A stretch of DNA of 64,000 nt from Rhodanobacter sp. DHB23. Its GTDB lineage: Bacteria; Pseudomonadota; Gammaproteobacteria; Xanthomonadales; Rhodanobacteraceae. The stretch covers positions 186,001-250,000 of the forward strand of contig NZ_JACYXK010000028.1 of assembly GCF_014842975.1 (NCBI RefSeq), written 5' to 3'. Positions 1-9,414 of this stretch are shown here, piece by piece. The translations under genes were made by a program, and so were the position numbers. How positions within the stretch are numbered: position 1 is the stretch's first letter; each line of letters starts with the position of its first letter. The notes beneath the pieces are model-generated. The model had not been told where the DNA came from, did not search any database, and saw nothing but the letters and a program-made list of their open reading frames with translations.

Positions 1-521
1 TATTGATCCTCGGAGCGGCTGGCAACGTCGGCGGGTATGCAGTTCAGTTCGCCCGTCGGAAGGGGCTGTGCGTCATCGCCACTGGGTTCGCGGAGCAACT
101 CGATGAGCTCCGTCGTCTCGGTGCAGATCAGGTGATTGCCGTTGATGCTGCGCAAGCCGAGGATCTGATCGCGCCGGTCGACGCAGTGATCGACACCATC
201 GGCGGCGAGTGGCAGTCACGGGCCATGAAAATGGTGAGGTCGGGGGGCATTCTTGTCTCGGCCGTGAGCCCGCCCGATGTCAAGGCCGCTGAAGCACTCG
301 GCATAAGGAGCCTGTTTTTCCTGGTCAAGGTCAACACGTCCACGCTGACCGAGATCGCCGCGACTATCGACCACGCCGAGCTGAAGCCTCGGGTCGGCTT
401 GGTGCTGCCCTTGACCGGGATGATTCACGCGCACGAGCTTCTGGATGGCATTCGCAAGCCAAAGCCGCAAGGAAAAATCGTTATCGACATTCTCGATCTT
501 CGGCCGGAGTTTGCCCGCTAG
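1..521 (+). CDS. Quinone oxidoreductase / zinc-type alcohol dehydrogenase family, carboxy-terminal part
   Basis: The last ~173 residues of a medium-chain dehydrogenase/reductase; the gene enters from the left edge and no start lies in the window. The visible part opens in the Rossmann fold with GAAGNVGG, the nucleotide-binding loop, followed by LGADQVIAVDA and DAVIDTIGG, which are landmarks of the NADPH:quinone oxidoreductase branch, and closes with the GKIVIDI strand typical of the family end. Such enzymes reduce quinones or enones with NAD(P)H in the cytoplasm. The catalytic half is outside the window, so neither zinc dependence nor substrate can be judged. The family is well supported, the precise role is not. 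Confidence 0.8.
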   Translation, partial: LILGAAGNVGGYAVQFARRKGLCVIATGFAEQLDELRRLGADQVIAVDAAQAEDLIAPVDAVIDTIGGEWQSRAMKMVRSGGILVSAVSPPDVKAAEALGIRSLFFLVKVNTSTLTEIAATIDHAELKPRVGLVLPLTGMIHAHELLDGIRKPKPQGKIVIDILDLRPEFAR

Positions 522-830
522 AAAGTCTCCGATACATGCGGCCGCGTGAGGTTTGCAGGTCACGGCGATCGAGCCGCGGTGACAAAAAACACTCGTGGAC
601 AATTTGAGTGTGCCAGCTCAGTCCAGCCACGACGATTGCTCCGTGGTTTCTGCATGGATCCTGACGAAATTTCGTTGCGTGCTCTGAGACGTCTCTTGCA
701 TCAGTTGTCCGATCCAGACCTTCATTGCGATTGGGCTGTGCGATGCATCGGAATGATCAACCAGCAGCACGATTGCAAAAGAACCCGAGGGCACGGCGAG
801 CGACGATGTAGTCACAAGAGTCGCCGTTGA

Positions 831-906
831 TTGTAGGAGCGCACCTTGCGCGCGAGCTCATCCCCGGCTCCCCCGCACTCCCCGGGCGCAGGGTGCGCTC
901 CTACAA
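831..906. repeat. REP-like inverted repeat (GTAGGAGCGCACC stem)
   Basis: A perfect 15-base inverted repeat: TTGTAGGAGCGCACC at 831-845 and its reverse complement at 892-906, separated by 46 bases rich in GCG and CCC. This has the look of the repetitive extragenic palindromes common between genes of Xanthomonas, Stenotrophomonas and Rhodanobacter. It lies in the 460-base gap (522-981) between the oxidoreductase and aceE, in which I see no convincing gene. It may form a stable hairpin in RNA read from either side. Confidence 0.7.
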
Positions 907-981
907 ACAAGTCGGCAGCCAGGAGTCGATGGCGTTTGGGCAAGCCACCTCCCCACTTCCCTGTGTCTTGCGGAGGTAGTC

Positions 982-3669
982 ATGGATCAACTCGACGAAA
1001 CGCGTCAGCCGGACCCAGACCCGATTGAAACCACCGAGTGGCTCGAATCCATCGACGCGGTGATCCGCCACGACGGCACGCCGCGTGCGCAGTTCCTGCT
1101 GCAGCGGATGGCCGATTCGACCCGGCGCGCCGGTGCTGAACTGTCATTTTCCACGGCCACCGACTACGTCAACACGATTCCGCCGGAGCGCGAAGCGCGC
1201 AGCCCCGGCGATGCGGCGATGGAGTGGCGCATCCGCTCGTTGGTGCGCTGGAACGCGATGGCGATGGTGTTGCGCGCGAACCGCAAGCCAGGTGAGCTGG
1301 GTGGTCACATGGCCACCTTCGCTTCGAGTGCCACGCTGTACGACGTCGGCTTCAATCATTTCTGGCGTGCGCCAACGGCCAATCACCCGGGCGACCTGCT
1401 GTTCATTCAAGGGCACTCCAGCCCCGGCATGTACGCGCGCTCGTTTCTCGAAGGCCGGTTCGACGAGGAGCAGATGGAACTGTTCCGGATGGAAGTGGTG
1501 GGCAAGGGCCGCGGCCTGTCGTCCTACCCGCACCCGTGGCTGATGCCGGAATACTGGCAGGTGGCCACCGTGTCGATGGGGCTGGGACCGATTCAGGCGA
1601 TCCACCAGGCGCACTTCTGGCGCTACCTCGAACATCGCGGCCTGCTGCCGGTGAGCGACCGCAAGGTGTGGTGCTTCCTTGGTGACGGCGAGATCGACGA
1701 GCCCGAATCGCTGGGTGCGATTTCGCTGGCCGCGCGCGAGAAGCTGGACAACCTGATCTTCGTGGTCAACTGCAACCTGCAGCGACTTGATGGGCCTGTG
1801 CGCGGCAACGGCAAGATCATTCAGGAGATCGAGGGCCTGTTCCACGGCGCCGGCTGGAACGTGATCAAGCTGGTCTGGGGTGGCCGTTGGGACTCACTGC
1901 TGGCGCGCGACACGTCGGGCCGGTTGCGCCAGCTGATGATGGAAACCGTCGACGGCGAATATCAGGCCTGCAAGGCCTTCGGCGGTGCGTACACGCGCGA
2001 ACATTTCTTCGGCAAGTACCCGGAAACCGCCGCGCTGGTCGCCACGATGTCCGACGACGAGATCGCCGGACTCGACCGCGGCGGCCACGACCCGCAGAAG
2101 GTGTATGCGGCTTACCACGCCGCGTTCCACACGCAAGGCGTGCCCACCGTGATCCTGGCCAAGACAGTCAAGGGCTACGCGATGGGCGGTGCGTTCGAGT
2201 CACAGAATCCGAACCACAACAAGAAGAAGGCGGACATGGAAACCGTGCGCGGCATACGTGACCGTTTCCACATTCCGGTAAACGACGAGCAACTGGACGA
2301 GATTCCATACATACATCCCGGCGCGCATTCGCCGGAGGTGCGGTACATGCTGGAACGGCGCCAGGCGCTCGGCGGTTTCCTGCCGCAGCGCCGTCGCCGC
2401 GCCAGCGAGCAACTGACCGCGCCGGCACTCGAAGTCTTCGAACCGATCACCAAGGGCACCGGCGAGCGTGAGATCAGCACCACGATGGCGCTGGTGCGTG
2501 GCATCAACCTGTTGCTGCGCGACAAGCAGGTCGGGCCGCGCATCGTGCCGGTGATCGCCGATGAGGCGCGCACCTTCGGCATGGAAGGGCTGTTCCGCCA
2601 GATTGGCATCTACGCGCCGTTTGGCCAGAAATACCGCCCGCAGGATGCCGACCAGTTGCTGTACTACCGCGAGGACCAGCAGGGTCAGGTATTGCAGGAA
2701 GGCATCAGCGAGGCTGGTGGCATGGCCGCGTGGATCGCTGCGGCGACCAGCTACAGCGTCAGCGACGTGGCGATGCTTCCATTCTTCCTGTACTACGCGA
2801 TGTTCGGCTTCCAGCGCGTGGGTGACCTGTGCTGGGCCGCGGCCGACATGCGGGCACGCGGCTTCATGATCGGCGGCACCGCTGGCCGCACCACCATCAA
2901 CGGCGAGGGACTGCAGCACGAAGACGGCCACTCACACCTGATGGCTGGCGCGATCCCCAATGTGATCTCGTACGACCCCACGTTCTCCTACGAGGTCGCG
3001 GTGATCCTGCAGGACGGCGTACGCCGTATGCTGCAGGAGCAGGAGGATGTCTATTTCTACCTCACCGTGATGAACGAGAACTACGCCCACCCGGACATGC
3101 CCGAGGGGTGTGCCGAGGGCATCCTCAAAGGGATGTATCTGTTTCGGGATTCAGGTGGAAGTGAAGCGCGGCGCGTGCAGTTGCTAGGCGCTGGCACGAT
3201 TCTGCGCGAGGTGATCGCGGCTGCGGAGTTGCTGGAGAAGGACTTTGGCGTGCAGTCCGACATCTGGTCATGCCCGAGCTTCTCGCAGGCGCGCCGTGAG
3301 GGTCATGATGTGGAGCGCTGGAATCGGCTGCATCTGGCTGGCCCGCGGCGCGTTCCCTATATCACGGGATTGCTGCAAGAACGGCCGGGGCCGGTGATCG
3401 CCGCCAGCGACTATGTGCGCGCGCTGCCGGATCAGCTGCGCGTGTTCATGCCCGCGGGCCGACGCTACACCGTGCTCGGCACCGACGGCTTCGGTCGCAG
3501 CGACACCCGCGCCAACCTGCGTTCCCACTTTGAGGTCGATCGCCACTGGATCGCCCACGCCGCGCTCGAAGCATTGATGCAGGACGGCCTGGCCGACGCC
3601 GTCGAAGTCGAGCGTGCGATCGCTCTGTACGGGCTCGATCCGGACAAGCCCGAGCCGTGGACGATGTGA
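982..3669 (+). CDS. Pyruvate dehydrogenase E1 component, homodimeric type (AceE-like)
   Basis: 895 residues, the usual length of homodimeric AceE, which decarboxylates pyruvate with thiamine diphosphate (ThDP) and normally passes the acetyl group to the lipoyl E2 subunit. The ThDP motif is visible: GDGEIDEPE at about residues 234-242 and the closing NCN near 263. GHSSPGMYAR and the Q-N-PNHNKKK loop also fit the family. A strong GGAGG site precedes the ATG. No E2 (aceF) or E3 (lpd) gene follows; an orphan NuoF-like gene comes next, 17 bases downstream. This is therefore probably a second E1, not the main complex gene, and it may use an E2 from elsewhere, another 2-oxo acid, or a different electron acceptor. 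The family call is firm; the physiological role is open. Confidence 0.9.
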   Translation: MDQLDETRQPDPDPIETTEWLESIDAVIRHDGTPRAQFLLQRMADSTRRAGAELSFSTATDYVNTIPPEREARSPGDAAMEWRIRSLVRWNAMAMVLRANRKPGELGGHMATFASSATLYDVGFNHFWRAPTANHPGDLLFIQGHSSPGMYARSFLEGRFDEEQMELFRMEVVGKGRGLSSYPHPWLMPEYWQVATVSMGLGPIQAIHQAHFWRYLEHRGLLPVSDRKVWCFLGDGEIDEPESLGAISLAAREKLDNLIFVVNCNLQRLDGPVRGNGKIIQEIEGLFHGAGWNVIKLVWGGRWDSLLARDTSGRLRQLMMETVDGEYQACKAFGGAYTREHFFGKYPETAALVATMSDDEIAGLDRGGHDPQKVYAAYHAAFHTQGVPTVILAKTVKGYAMGGAFESQNPNHNKKKADMETVRGIRDRFHIPVNDEQLDEIPYIHPGAHSPEVRYMLERRQALGGFLPQRRRRASEQLTAPALEVFEPITKGTGEREISTTMALVRGINLLLRDKQVGPRIVPVIADEARTFGMEGLFRQIGIYAPFGQKYRPQDADQLLYYREDQQGQVLQEGISEAGGMAAWIAAATSYSVSDVAMLPFFLYYAMFGFQRVGDLCWAAADMRARGFMIGGTAGRTTINGEGLQHEDGHSHLMAGAIPNVISYDPTFSYEVAVILQDGVRRMLQEQEDVYFYLTVMNENYAHPDMPEGCAEGILKGMYLFRDSGGSEARRVQLLGAGTILREVIAAAELLEKDFGVQSDIWSCPSFSQARREGHDVERWNRLHLAGPRRVPYITGLLQERPGPVIAASDYVRALPDQLRVFMPAGRRYTVLGTDGFGRSDTRANLRSHFEVDRHWIAHAALEALMQDGLADAVEVERAIALYGLDPDKPEPWTM

Positions 3670-3686
3670 GGCGTGGAGATATCGGC

Positions 3687-5003
3687 ATGACCACGCATGG
3701 CCCGGTCGGGCCCGCGCCGCAGGCGCACCAAGTTGTCTACACGACCCTGCACTTCGACACGCCTTGGGCGTTCGCGAACTATCTGGAAGCAGGTGGCTAC
3801 CAAGCCTGGAAGAAGATCCTCGCGGACAAGCCTGATCCGCTGGCTCTGATCGAGGAGGTCAAGCGGAGCGGGTTGCGCGGACGTGGCGGCGCCGGTTTCC
3901 CGACCGGCTTGAAGCTCTCGTTCATGCCGCGCGAGGTGCCTGGCCAGAAATACATCCTGTGCAATTCCGACGAATCGGAACCCGGCACATGCAAGGATCG
4001 TGACCTGCTGCGCTACAACCCGCACGCCGTGCTCGAAGGCCTGGCGATCGCCTGCTACTGCACCGGTGCCAGTGTCGCGTACCACTTCTTGCGCGGCGAG
4101 TTTCACCATGAGCCGTTCGAGCGCGTCGAGCAAGCACTGCGGGAGGCGTATGAGGCCGGTCTGCTGGGTCGCGACATCGGCGGTAGCGGCATCGATGTCG
4201 ACATCCACAACCTGCTCGGGGCCGGTGCCTATATCAGCGGCGAGGAAACCGGCCTGATGGAGTCGCTGGAGGGCAAGAAGGGCCAGCCGCGCTTCAAGCC
4301 ACCGTTCCCGGCCAGCTTCGGCATCTATGGGCGGCCAACCACGATCTGCAATACCGAGACGTTCGCCTCGATCCCGGCCATCCTGCGCCACGGTGCGGAC
4401 TGGTTCCTCGCCATCGGCAAGCCGAACAACGGCGGTCCCAAGGTGTTCTCGGTCAGTGGACACGTGGTACAGCCGGGCAATTACGAAGTGCCACTCGGCA
4501 CCCCGTTCAACGATCTGCTGGCGCTCGCCGGCGGCACGCGCCCCGGACGTACGCTGAAGGCGGTGATCCCCGGAGGCACCTCCATGAAGGTGTTGCCCGC
4601 GGCGCTGATCACCCGCTGCAACATGGACTTCGACTCGCTCAAGGAAGCCGGCTCGGGGCTGGGCTCCGGCGCTGTGATCGTGATGGACGACAGTGCCTGC
4701 ATGGTGCGCGTGTGCCACCGCATCTCGCGTTTCTACATGGCCGAGTCCTGCGGCCAATGCACACCGTGTCGCGAGGGCACCGGCTGGATGCACCGTGTAC
4801 TCACGCGCATCGTCGAAGGCGACGCCACGCTGGATGACCTGCACCGCCTGAAGGCCATCGCCGGACAGATCGAGGGCCACACCATCTGTGCCTTCGGTGA
4901 GGCGGCGGCTTGGCCGGTACAGGGCTTCCTACACCACTTCTGGCATGAATTCGAGTACTTCGTGACCCACAAACATTCGATGGCCCCGGCAGCTCACATC
5001 TGA
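3687..5003 (+). CDS. NuoF-like NADH-binding flavo-iron-sulfur protein (orphan)
   Basis: 438 residues resembling the 51 kDa NuoF subunit of respiratory complex I, which binds NADH, FMN and one 4Fe-4S cluster. Visible are RGRGGAGFPTG (FMN loop), GAGAYISGEETGLMESLEGK (NADH site) and the four cluster cysteines C355, C358, C361 and C401 (SCGQCTPCREG and TICAFG). The start at 3687 is chosen because GGAG lies at proper distance and an in-frame upstream ATG overlaps the aceE end. No NuoE, NuoG or formate dehydrogenase subunit is nearby. Lying directly behind the aceE-like gene, it is probably co-transcribed and may move electrons to or from NAD for that enzyme, which is inference. FdsB and HoxF are relatives but normally have partner subunits beside them. 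Confidence 0.85.
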   Translation: MTTHGPVGPAPQAHQVVYTTLHFDTPWAFANYLEAGGYQAWKKILADKPDPLALIEEVKRSGLRGRGGAGFPTGLKLSFMPREVPGQKYILCNSDESEPGTCKDRDLLRYNPHAVLEGLAIACYCTGASVAYHFLRGEFHHEPFERVEQALREAYEAGLLGRDIGGSGIDVDIHNLLGAGAYISGEETGLMESLEGKKGQPRFKPPFPASFGIYGRPTTICNTETFASIPAILRHGADWFLAIGKPNNGGPKVFSVSGHVVQPGNYEVPLGTPFNDLLALAGGTRPGRTLKAVIPGGTSMKVLPAALITRCNMDFDSLKEAGSGLGSGAVIVMDDSACMVRVCHRISRFYMAESCGQCTPCREGTGWMHRVLTRIVEGDATLDDLHRLKAIAGQIEGHTICAFGEAAAWPVQGFLHHFWHEFEYFVTHKHSMAPAAHI

Positions 5004-5084
5004 GGCGCTGTCATTCCTCCCCGTGATTGCAGGGGGAAGCAGGCGGCTTGTTTCTCCATTGATCGCGTCCCAAGAGGCGACACC

Positions 5085-5807
5085 ATGACCAAACGCAGCT
5101 TCCTCATCACCGGCGCCAGCAAGGGCATCGGTCGTGCGCTTTCGGAACGATTGGCCGCGGCCGGCCACCACGTGGTCGGCATCGCACGCGATGCCAGCGA
5201 CACCAGCTTTCCTGGCACCTTGGTGTCAGTCGATCTGGGCGATCGCGCCGCTACGGCCAGGGCGCTGGGCGAGCTGACCACGCGCTACGCTTTCGACGGC
5301 GTGGTCAACAACATGGGCTATGTGCGGCTGGCCCGCCTCGACGAACTCGACCTCGGTGAACTGGAGGACACCTTCCGCTTCAACTTGATTTCCGCGGTAC
5401 AGACGGTGCAGGCCTTGCTGCCCGGCATGCGCGAGCGCGGTTGGGGCCGGGTGGTCAACCTGTCCAGTCTGGTCGTGCTTGGCGTGGCCCAGCGCACTGC
5501 GTATGCGGCCGCTAAGGCTGCGATGATCAGTTTCACTCGCACTTGGGCGCTGGAGCTGGCCACCACCGGCATCACCGTCAACTCGGTGGCGCCAGGGCCC
5601 ACCGAGACCGAACTGTTTCGTGCCGGAACGCCGGTGGGCAGCGAGGCGGAACGCCGCTTCCTGTCGCTGGTACCCATGCAGCGCTTCGGCAAGCCGGACG
5701 AGTTGGCCGCCGCAATCGCTTTCCTGCTGTCGGAAGACGCCGGCTTCATCACCGGGCAGACACTGTTCGTCGACGGTGGGGCATCGATCGGCAAGGCGGC
5801 GGTGTAA
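5085..5807 (+). CDS. Short-chain dehydrogenase/reductase (SDR)
   Basis: 240-residue classical SDR, an NAD(P)-dependent cytoplasmic oxidoreductase. The cofactor loop TGASKGIG is at residues 9-16, NNMG replaces the usual NNAG, and the catalytic Ser (NLSS), Tyr and Lys (YAAAKAA) are present. SVAPGPTETE and the closing GQTLFVDGG are standard. The start follows the aceE/nuoF-like pair by 81 bases. A second SDR begins 37 bases after the stop, so the two are likely one transcript. The substrate cannot be read from the sequence; a 3-oxoacyl reductase-like activity is possible. Confidence 0.85.
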   Translation: MTKRSFLITGASKGIGRALSERLAAAGHHVVGIARDASDTSFPGTLVSVDLGDRAATARALGELTTRYAFDGVVNNMGYVRLARLDELDLGELEDTFRFNLISAVQTVQALLPGMRERGWGRVVNLSSLVVLGVAQRTAYAAAKAAMISFTRTWALELATTGITVNSVAPGPTETELFRAGTPVGSEAERRFLSLVPMQRFGKPDELAAAIAFLLSEDAGFITGQTLFVDGGASIGKAAV

Positions 5808-5844
5808 CTTTATTGGTAGCCCAGCGCCCCCACAGGAGAACACC

Positions 5845-6639
5845 ATGCATATTGATCTCAGCAAGCGCCACGCCATCGTCACCGGCTCCACCGCCGGCAT
5901 TGGCCTGGCGATCGCCCGTGGCCTGGCCGCTGCGGGTGCGCACGTGGTGGTCACGGGGCGCACGCAGGCACGCGTGGACGAAGCACTTGCCGAGATCGCC
6001 AAGACGGTTGGTGACGCGCGCGTGAGTGGCGTGGCCGGCGATCTCGGCACAAGCGCCGGTGTCCGCCAGTTGATCGACGCGATGCCGCAGACCGACATCC
6101 TCATCAACAACTTGGGCATCTTCGAACCGAAAGCGTTCTTCGACATCCCTGACGAGGACTGGCTGCACTTCTTCGAGGTCAACGTGATGAGCGGCGTACG
6201 GTTGGCACGCCATTACGCGCAGGGCATGGCGAAGCGGGGCTGGGGTCGTGTGCAGTTCGTGTCCAGCGAGTCGGCGGTGCAGATTCCCGCCGAGATGGTT
6301 CACTACGGGGTGACCAAGACCGCTCAGCTCGCGGTGTCGCGTGGGTTGGCCGAGTCGCTGGCCGGCAGCGGCGTCACCGTCAATGCGATCCTGCCAGGGC
6401 CGACGCGCTCGGAGGGTGTCGGCGACTTCTTCGCCAAGATCGCGGCGGAGCAGGGCGTGCCACTGGCCCAGATCGAGCGTGACTTCATCGCCACGCACCG
6501 GCCGTCGTCATTGATCAAGCGACTGGCCACGGTCGACGAGGTGGCCAACCTCGCCGTGTATCTCGCCTCGGAGCAGGCGTCCGCGACCACCGGTGCGGCG
6601 ATGCGTGTGGATGGCGGGGTGGTGCGCTCGGTGACTTGA
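5845..6639 (+). CDS. Short-chain dehydrogenase/reductase (SDR)
   Basis: 264-residue classical SDR. TGSTAGIG near residue 13 is the nucleotide loop and NNLG is the NNAG position. The usual Ser is in the VSSES stretch, followed by HYGVTKTA, which supplies catalytic Tyr and Lys. The longer carboxy-terminal part (DFFAKIAAEQGVP, then FIATHRPSSLIKRL) matches a subgroup with an enlarged substrate loop. AGGAG lies 7 bases before the ATG. It follows the previous SDR by 37 bases in the same direction. The substrate is unknown. Confidence 0.85.
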   Translation: MHIDLSKRHAIVTGSTAGIGLAIARGLAAAGAHVVVTGRTQARVDEALAEIAKTVGDARVSGVAGDLGTSAGVRQLIDAMPQTDILINNLGIFEPKAFFDIPDEDWLHFFEVNVMSGVRLARHYAQGMAKRGWGRVQFVSSESAVQIPAEMVHYGVTKTAQLAVSRGLAESLAGSGVTVNAILPGPTRSEGVGDFFAKIAAEQGVPLAQIERDFIATHRPSSLIKRLATVDEVANLAVYLASEQASATTGAAMRVDGGVVRSVT

Positions 6640-6763
6640 TCGATCGGTCACTCCCAGCACACGGGGACGACTTCGGCTGCTGCGGCCTGCCTGTGTCTAC
6701 CCAGCCGAAGGAACGTCGCAACTAAACCGCTTCAGACGAAACCAGGGCGGCCAGCGCCTATGA

Positions 6764-7237
6764 TCAAACCGATGCCATTGCAGCGGCTGTCGCCGGGGTT
6801 CCCCATTCACCCTGCAGGCTTGTATCAAGCGTGACTTCGGCGTTGAGCAGTCGTGTGAGTGGACATTTGGCCCGCGCCATCGCCACCAGCCTGCGAAAAT
6901 CGATGGGGTCAGTGTTGGGCACGACGGCACGCAGGCTCAGATGCACGGCGGTGATGGTGAAGCGAGCGTCGTGCTGCTCCAATGTGACAGTCGCGGAAGT
7001 CAGAAGCTGCGTCGCTTTGAGGTGCGCGTCCGCCAATACCTTCGACAGCGTCATGTTGAAACAGCCGGCGTGAGCGGTGGCAAGCAGCTCCTCAGGGTTG
7101 CTGCCGCAGTGCCGATCGAAGCGACTGGCCGCGCAGTAGTAGTGGTCGTCGAGCGCAGCGCTTTCCGTGGACAGACTGCCACAGCCTTGGGCGAAATCGC
7201 CGTACCAGATGGCCGAACCATGCCGCTCGATCTTCAT
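6764..7237 (-). CDS. OsmC family peroxiredoxin
   Basis: 157-residue OsmC/Ohr-type protein, a thiol peroxidase that detoxifies organic hydroperoxides in the cytoplasm. The two family cysteines are visible in the contexts AGCFNM and AKCPLTRLL, and the opening W-GD and later SNPEELLATAHAG match OsmC proper better than Ohr. I place the start at the ATG at 7237 because AAGGG lies about ten bases upstream; a GTG three codons earlier is possible. An OmpW gene ends 19 bases upstream of this start on the same strand, so the two may be one transcript. Confidence 0.85.
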   Translation of the reverse strand: MKIERHGSAIWYGDFAQGCGSLSTESAALDDHYYCAASRFDRHCGSNPEELLATAHAGCFNMTLSKVLADAHLKATQLLTSATVTLEQHDARFTITAVHLSLRAVVPNTDPIDFRRLVAMARAKCPLTRLLNAEVTLDTSLQGEWGTPATAAAMASV

Positions 7238-7255
7238 GTGAGCCACCCTTCAGAT

Positions 7256-7921
7256 TCAAAAGTGGAATGACACTCCGGTGTTCCAGATCACCGGGTTCAG
7301 GGTCACATGCGACGTTGCCGGAATGAGTCCGGCCGGAGTCTCCGCCAAACCGCGCGCATCGACGCCTACCCAGATCTTCTTGGCATCGATGAACAGTGCA
7401 AGGCGCGGACTGATGCTGTACTCGATACCAGCCTGCAAGGCGACGCCGGTGCCGTTGTCGACATGCACGTGATGAATCGCGGCGTCATGGTTCCGCGTGA
7501 TCAGCGTGTAGTTCACGCCAAGACCGAGATACGGCTGGAAACGGCTGCGCGTCGGCAAGTGGTACTGCAGCGCGAGCACTGCCGGCCCGTAGGTGGCTTC
7601 AGCCAGCTTGCCGGCGCTGGCGAGGCTGCCGGCACCATAGATCTTCGCGGTAGGTGGCAAGCCGAGGGTCAGCGCAACCGACCAGTCCGGCGTAAGAAAG
7701 TAGCCGGTCTCGAAGGCGAACCCGATGTTGTGATGCACGGTGGCACTGCCGCCGGGTACCTGTTGGCCGCCAATGGCAACCGTGGCGCTGGCGTGAAAGT
7801 CGGCATAAGCCAAGCCGCCGCGAATGAACCAGCTGCCGGCCTCTTCGGCATGGAGGGCGCCGCAGGTGGAGCAGGCGAGGAGTGCGACGGTGCAGGCGAG
7901 GGCGTTCCGGGAAATTTTCAT
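7256..7921 (-). CDS. OmpW family outer membrane protein
   Basis: 221 residues with a clear signal peptide (hydrophobic run after MKISRN, cleavage near LHAEEA) and a terminal phenylalanine (VSFHF), the usual end of an outer membrane beta-barrel. GYFLTPDWSVALTLGLPP, YLPGLGVNYT-like and INPVIW-like segments match OmpW, an eight-stranded barrel with a hydrophobic channel for small apolar molecules. It sits between an OsmC gene and an aldehyde dehydrogenase gene with short gaps on the same strand. A role in uptake or export of a hydrophobic aldehyde or acid handled by the neighbour is possible but not shown. Confidence 0.85.
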   Translation of the reverse strand: MKISRNALACTVALLACSTCGALHAEEAGSWFIRGGLAYADFHASATVAIGGQQVPGGSATVHHNIGFAFETGYFLTPDWSVALTLGLPPTAKIYGAGSLASAGKLAEATYGPAVLALQYHLPTRSRFQPYLGLGVNYTLITRNHDAAIHHVHVDNGTGVALQAGIEYSISPRLALFIDAKKIWVGVDARGLAETPAGLIPATSHVTLNPVIWNTGVSFHF

Positions 7922-7926
7922 GGCGA

Positions 7927-9414
7927 TCAGAACGGGTACTGCGAGCGGGTGTGCTGGATCGACACCCAGTGCTCGGAGGTGAACGCGTCGATCATGCCCT
8001 GGCTGCCGAAGCGGCCCAGCCCGGAGTTCTTTTCGCCACCGAACGGCAACGCCGGCATATCGATGGCGGTGATGTCGTTCACATGGCTCATGCCGGCGTG
8101 GATCTGGCGGGCAAACCGCTCGCCGCGATAGCTGTCGCCGCTGAGCACGGCGCTGGTGAGGCCGTACTCGGTGTCGTTGGCCATACGCAGTGCTTCGGCT
8201 TCATCGGCGGCGCGCATCAATGGCGCCACCGGGCCGAAGATTTCGTTCTGCGCGAGCGACATCGCCTGGGTGACGCCGTCGAATACCTGCGGACCAAGCA
8301 TCAGCCGCGTCGGCGGCTGTCCGAGCCGCAGTCGTGCGCCGTCGGTGCGAGCCTGCTGGATCATGCCATTCACGCGATCGAGCTGCCGCTGGCTGATCAT
8401 CGGCCCGATCACCGTGTCGACCTGGTTCGGATCACCCACTTTCAGCGACGCGGCGTAGGCGGTGAAGCGTTCGACGAATTCGTCGTAGATGCGATCCATC
8501 ACGATGATGCGATTTGCCGCGATGCACATCTGGCCCTGATGCAGGAACTTGGCGACGATGGCGGTGTGTACCGCGTGATCCAGATCAACGTCGTCCAGCA
8601 CTACCAGCGGACCATTGCCGCCCAGTTCCAGCATGGCCTTCTTGATGTTGGATGCACTTACCGCAAGCTGGCCAATATGGCGGCCGACCCGAGTGGAGCC
8701 GGTGAACGATACGACACGGGAAACCGGATGCTGGACAAAAACATCGCCGATTTCGTCCGGTGCGCCGACGATCACACTGAGCAGTCCTGGCGGCAGACCG
8801 GCTTCCTCGAAGATGCGGGCAATCAGCAATCCACCCGTGACCGGAGTTTCTGCTGCGGGCTTCACCACCACGGCATTGCCCAGCGCCAGCGCCGGCACGA
8901 TGGAGCGCGCGCTCAGATGCAGTGGCCAGTTCCAGGGACTGATCACCGCGACCACGCCGACCGGACGTCGGTAGATGCGGTTCTCTTTGCCAGGGTAATC
9001 GCCGCTCACGATACGACCTTCCAATCGCGAGGGCAGCGTGGATGCTTCCAGCATCGTCGCATGCACCACCCACCACTCGATCTCTGCCTTGGTACGCGTG
9101 CTGCCAGATTCGCGAATCAGCCAGTCGACGATCTCCTCGTGCCGCTGCTCCATCACCGCGGCAGCACGACGAAACACCTCGGCGCGCTGCGACGGCAGCG
9201 CCTGTGCCCATGCGGGCTGCGCCGCCGCGGCGCCGCGGAACGCCTCATCGACATCCGCCACATTGGCTTTGGCGAAAGTGGCAATCGTCTCGCCGGTGTA
9301 CGGATTGAGCACATCCAGACGTGAACTCGACCTTCCCGAACGCCAGGTGCCGGCGATGATCTGGTCGGTAAATGCATAGAAGGAAGGAGGGTTGGCCGAA
9401 GTCGTCGTGTCCAT
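7927..9414 (-). CDS. Aldehyde dehydrogenase, NAD(P)-dependent
   Basis: 495 residues, the standard length for this superfamily, which oxidises aldehydes to acids. PWNWPLHLS (substrate entry), VVVKPAAETPVTGG (cofactor binding), FTGSTRVGRHIG, LELGGNGPLVVLDD (catalytic Glu region) and GQMCIAANR (catalytic Cys) are all present, and EIFGPVAPL is near the end. The start at 9414 is supported by an AGGAAA site just upstream; longer in-frame readings run into non-coding sequence. The sequence leans to the aromatic aldehyde (benzaldehyde/vanillin) branch, which is a guess. An AraC regulator gene ends 259 bases upstream on the same strand and may control it. Confidence 0.9.
   Translation of the reverse strand: MDTTTSANPPSFYAFTDQIIAGTWRSGRSSSRLDVLNPYTGETIATFAKANVADVDEAFRGAAAAQPAWAQALPSQRAEVFRRAAAVMEQRHEEIVDWLIRESGSTRTKAEIEWWVVHATMLEASTLPSRLEGRIVSGDYPGKENRIYRRPVGVVAVISPWNWPLHLSARSIVPALALGNAVVVKPAAETPVTGGLLIARIFEEAGLPPGLLSVIVGAPDEIGDVFVQHPVSRVVSFTGSTRVGRHIGQLAVSASNIKKAMLELGGNGPLVVLDDVDLDHAVHTAIVAKFLHQGQMCIAANRIIVMDRIYDEFVERFTAYAASLKVGDPNQVDTVIGPMISQRQLDRVNGMIQQARTDGARLRLGQPPTRLMLGPQVFDGVTQAMSLAQNEIFGPVAPLMRAADEAEALRMANDTEYGLTSAVLSGDSYRGERFARQIHAGMSHVNDITAIDMPALPFGGEKNSGLGRFGSQGMIDAFTSEHWVSIQHTRSQYPF

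Noticed and set aside
546-830. Possible small genes between the oxidoreductase and aceE
   Set aside because: The frames lack ribosome sites, overlap each other on both strands and look like translated non-coding sequence.
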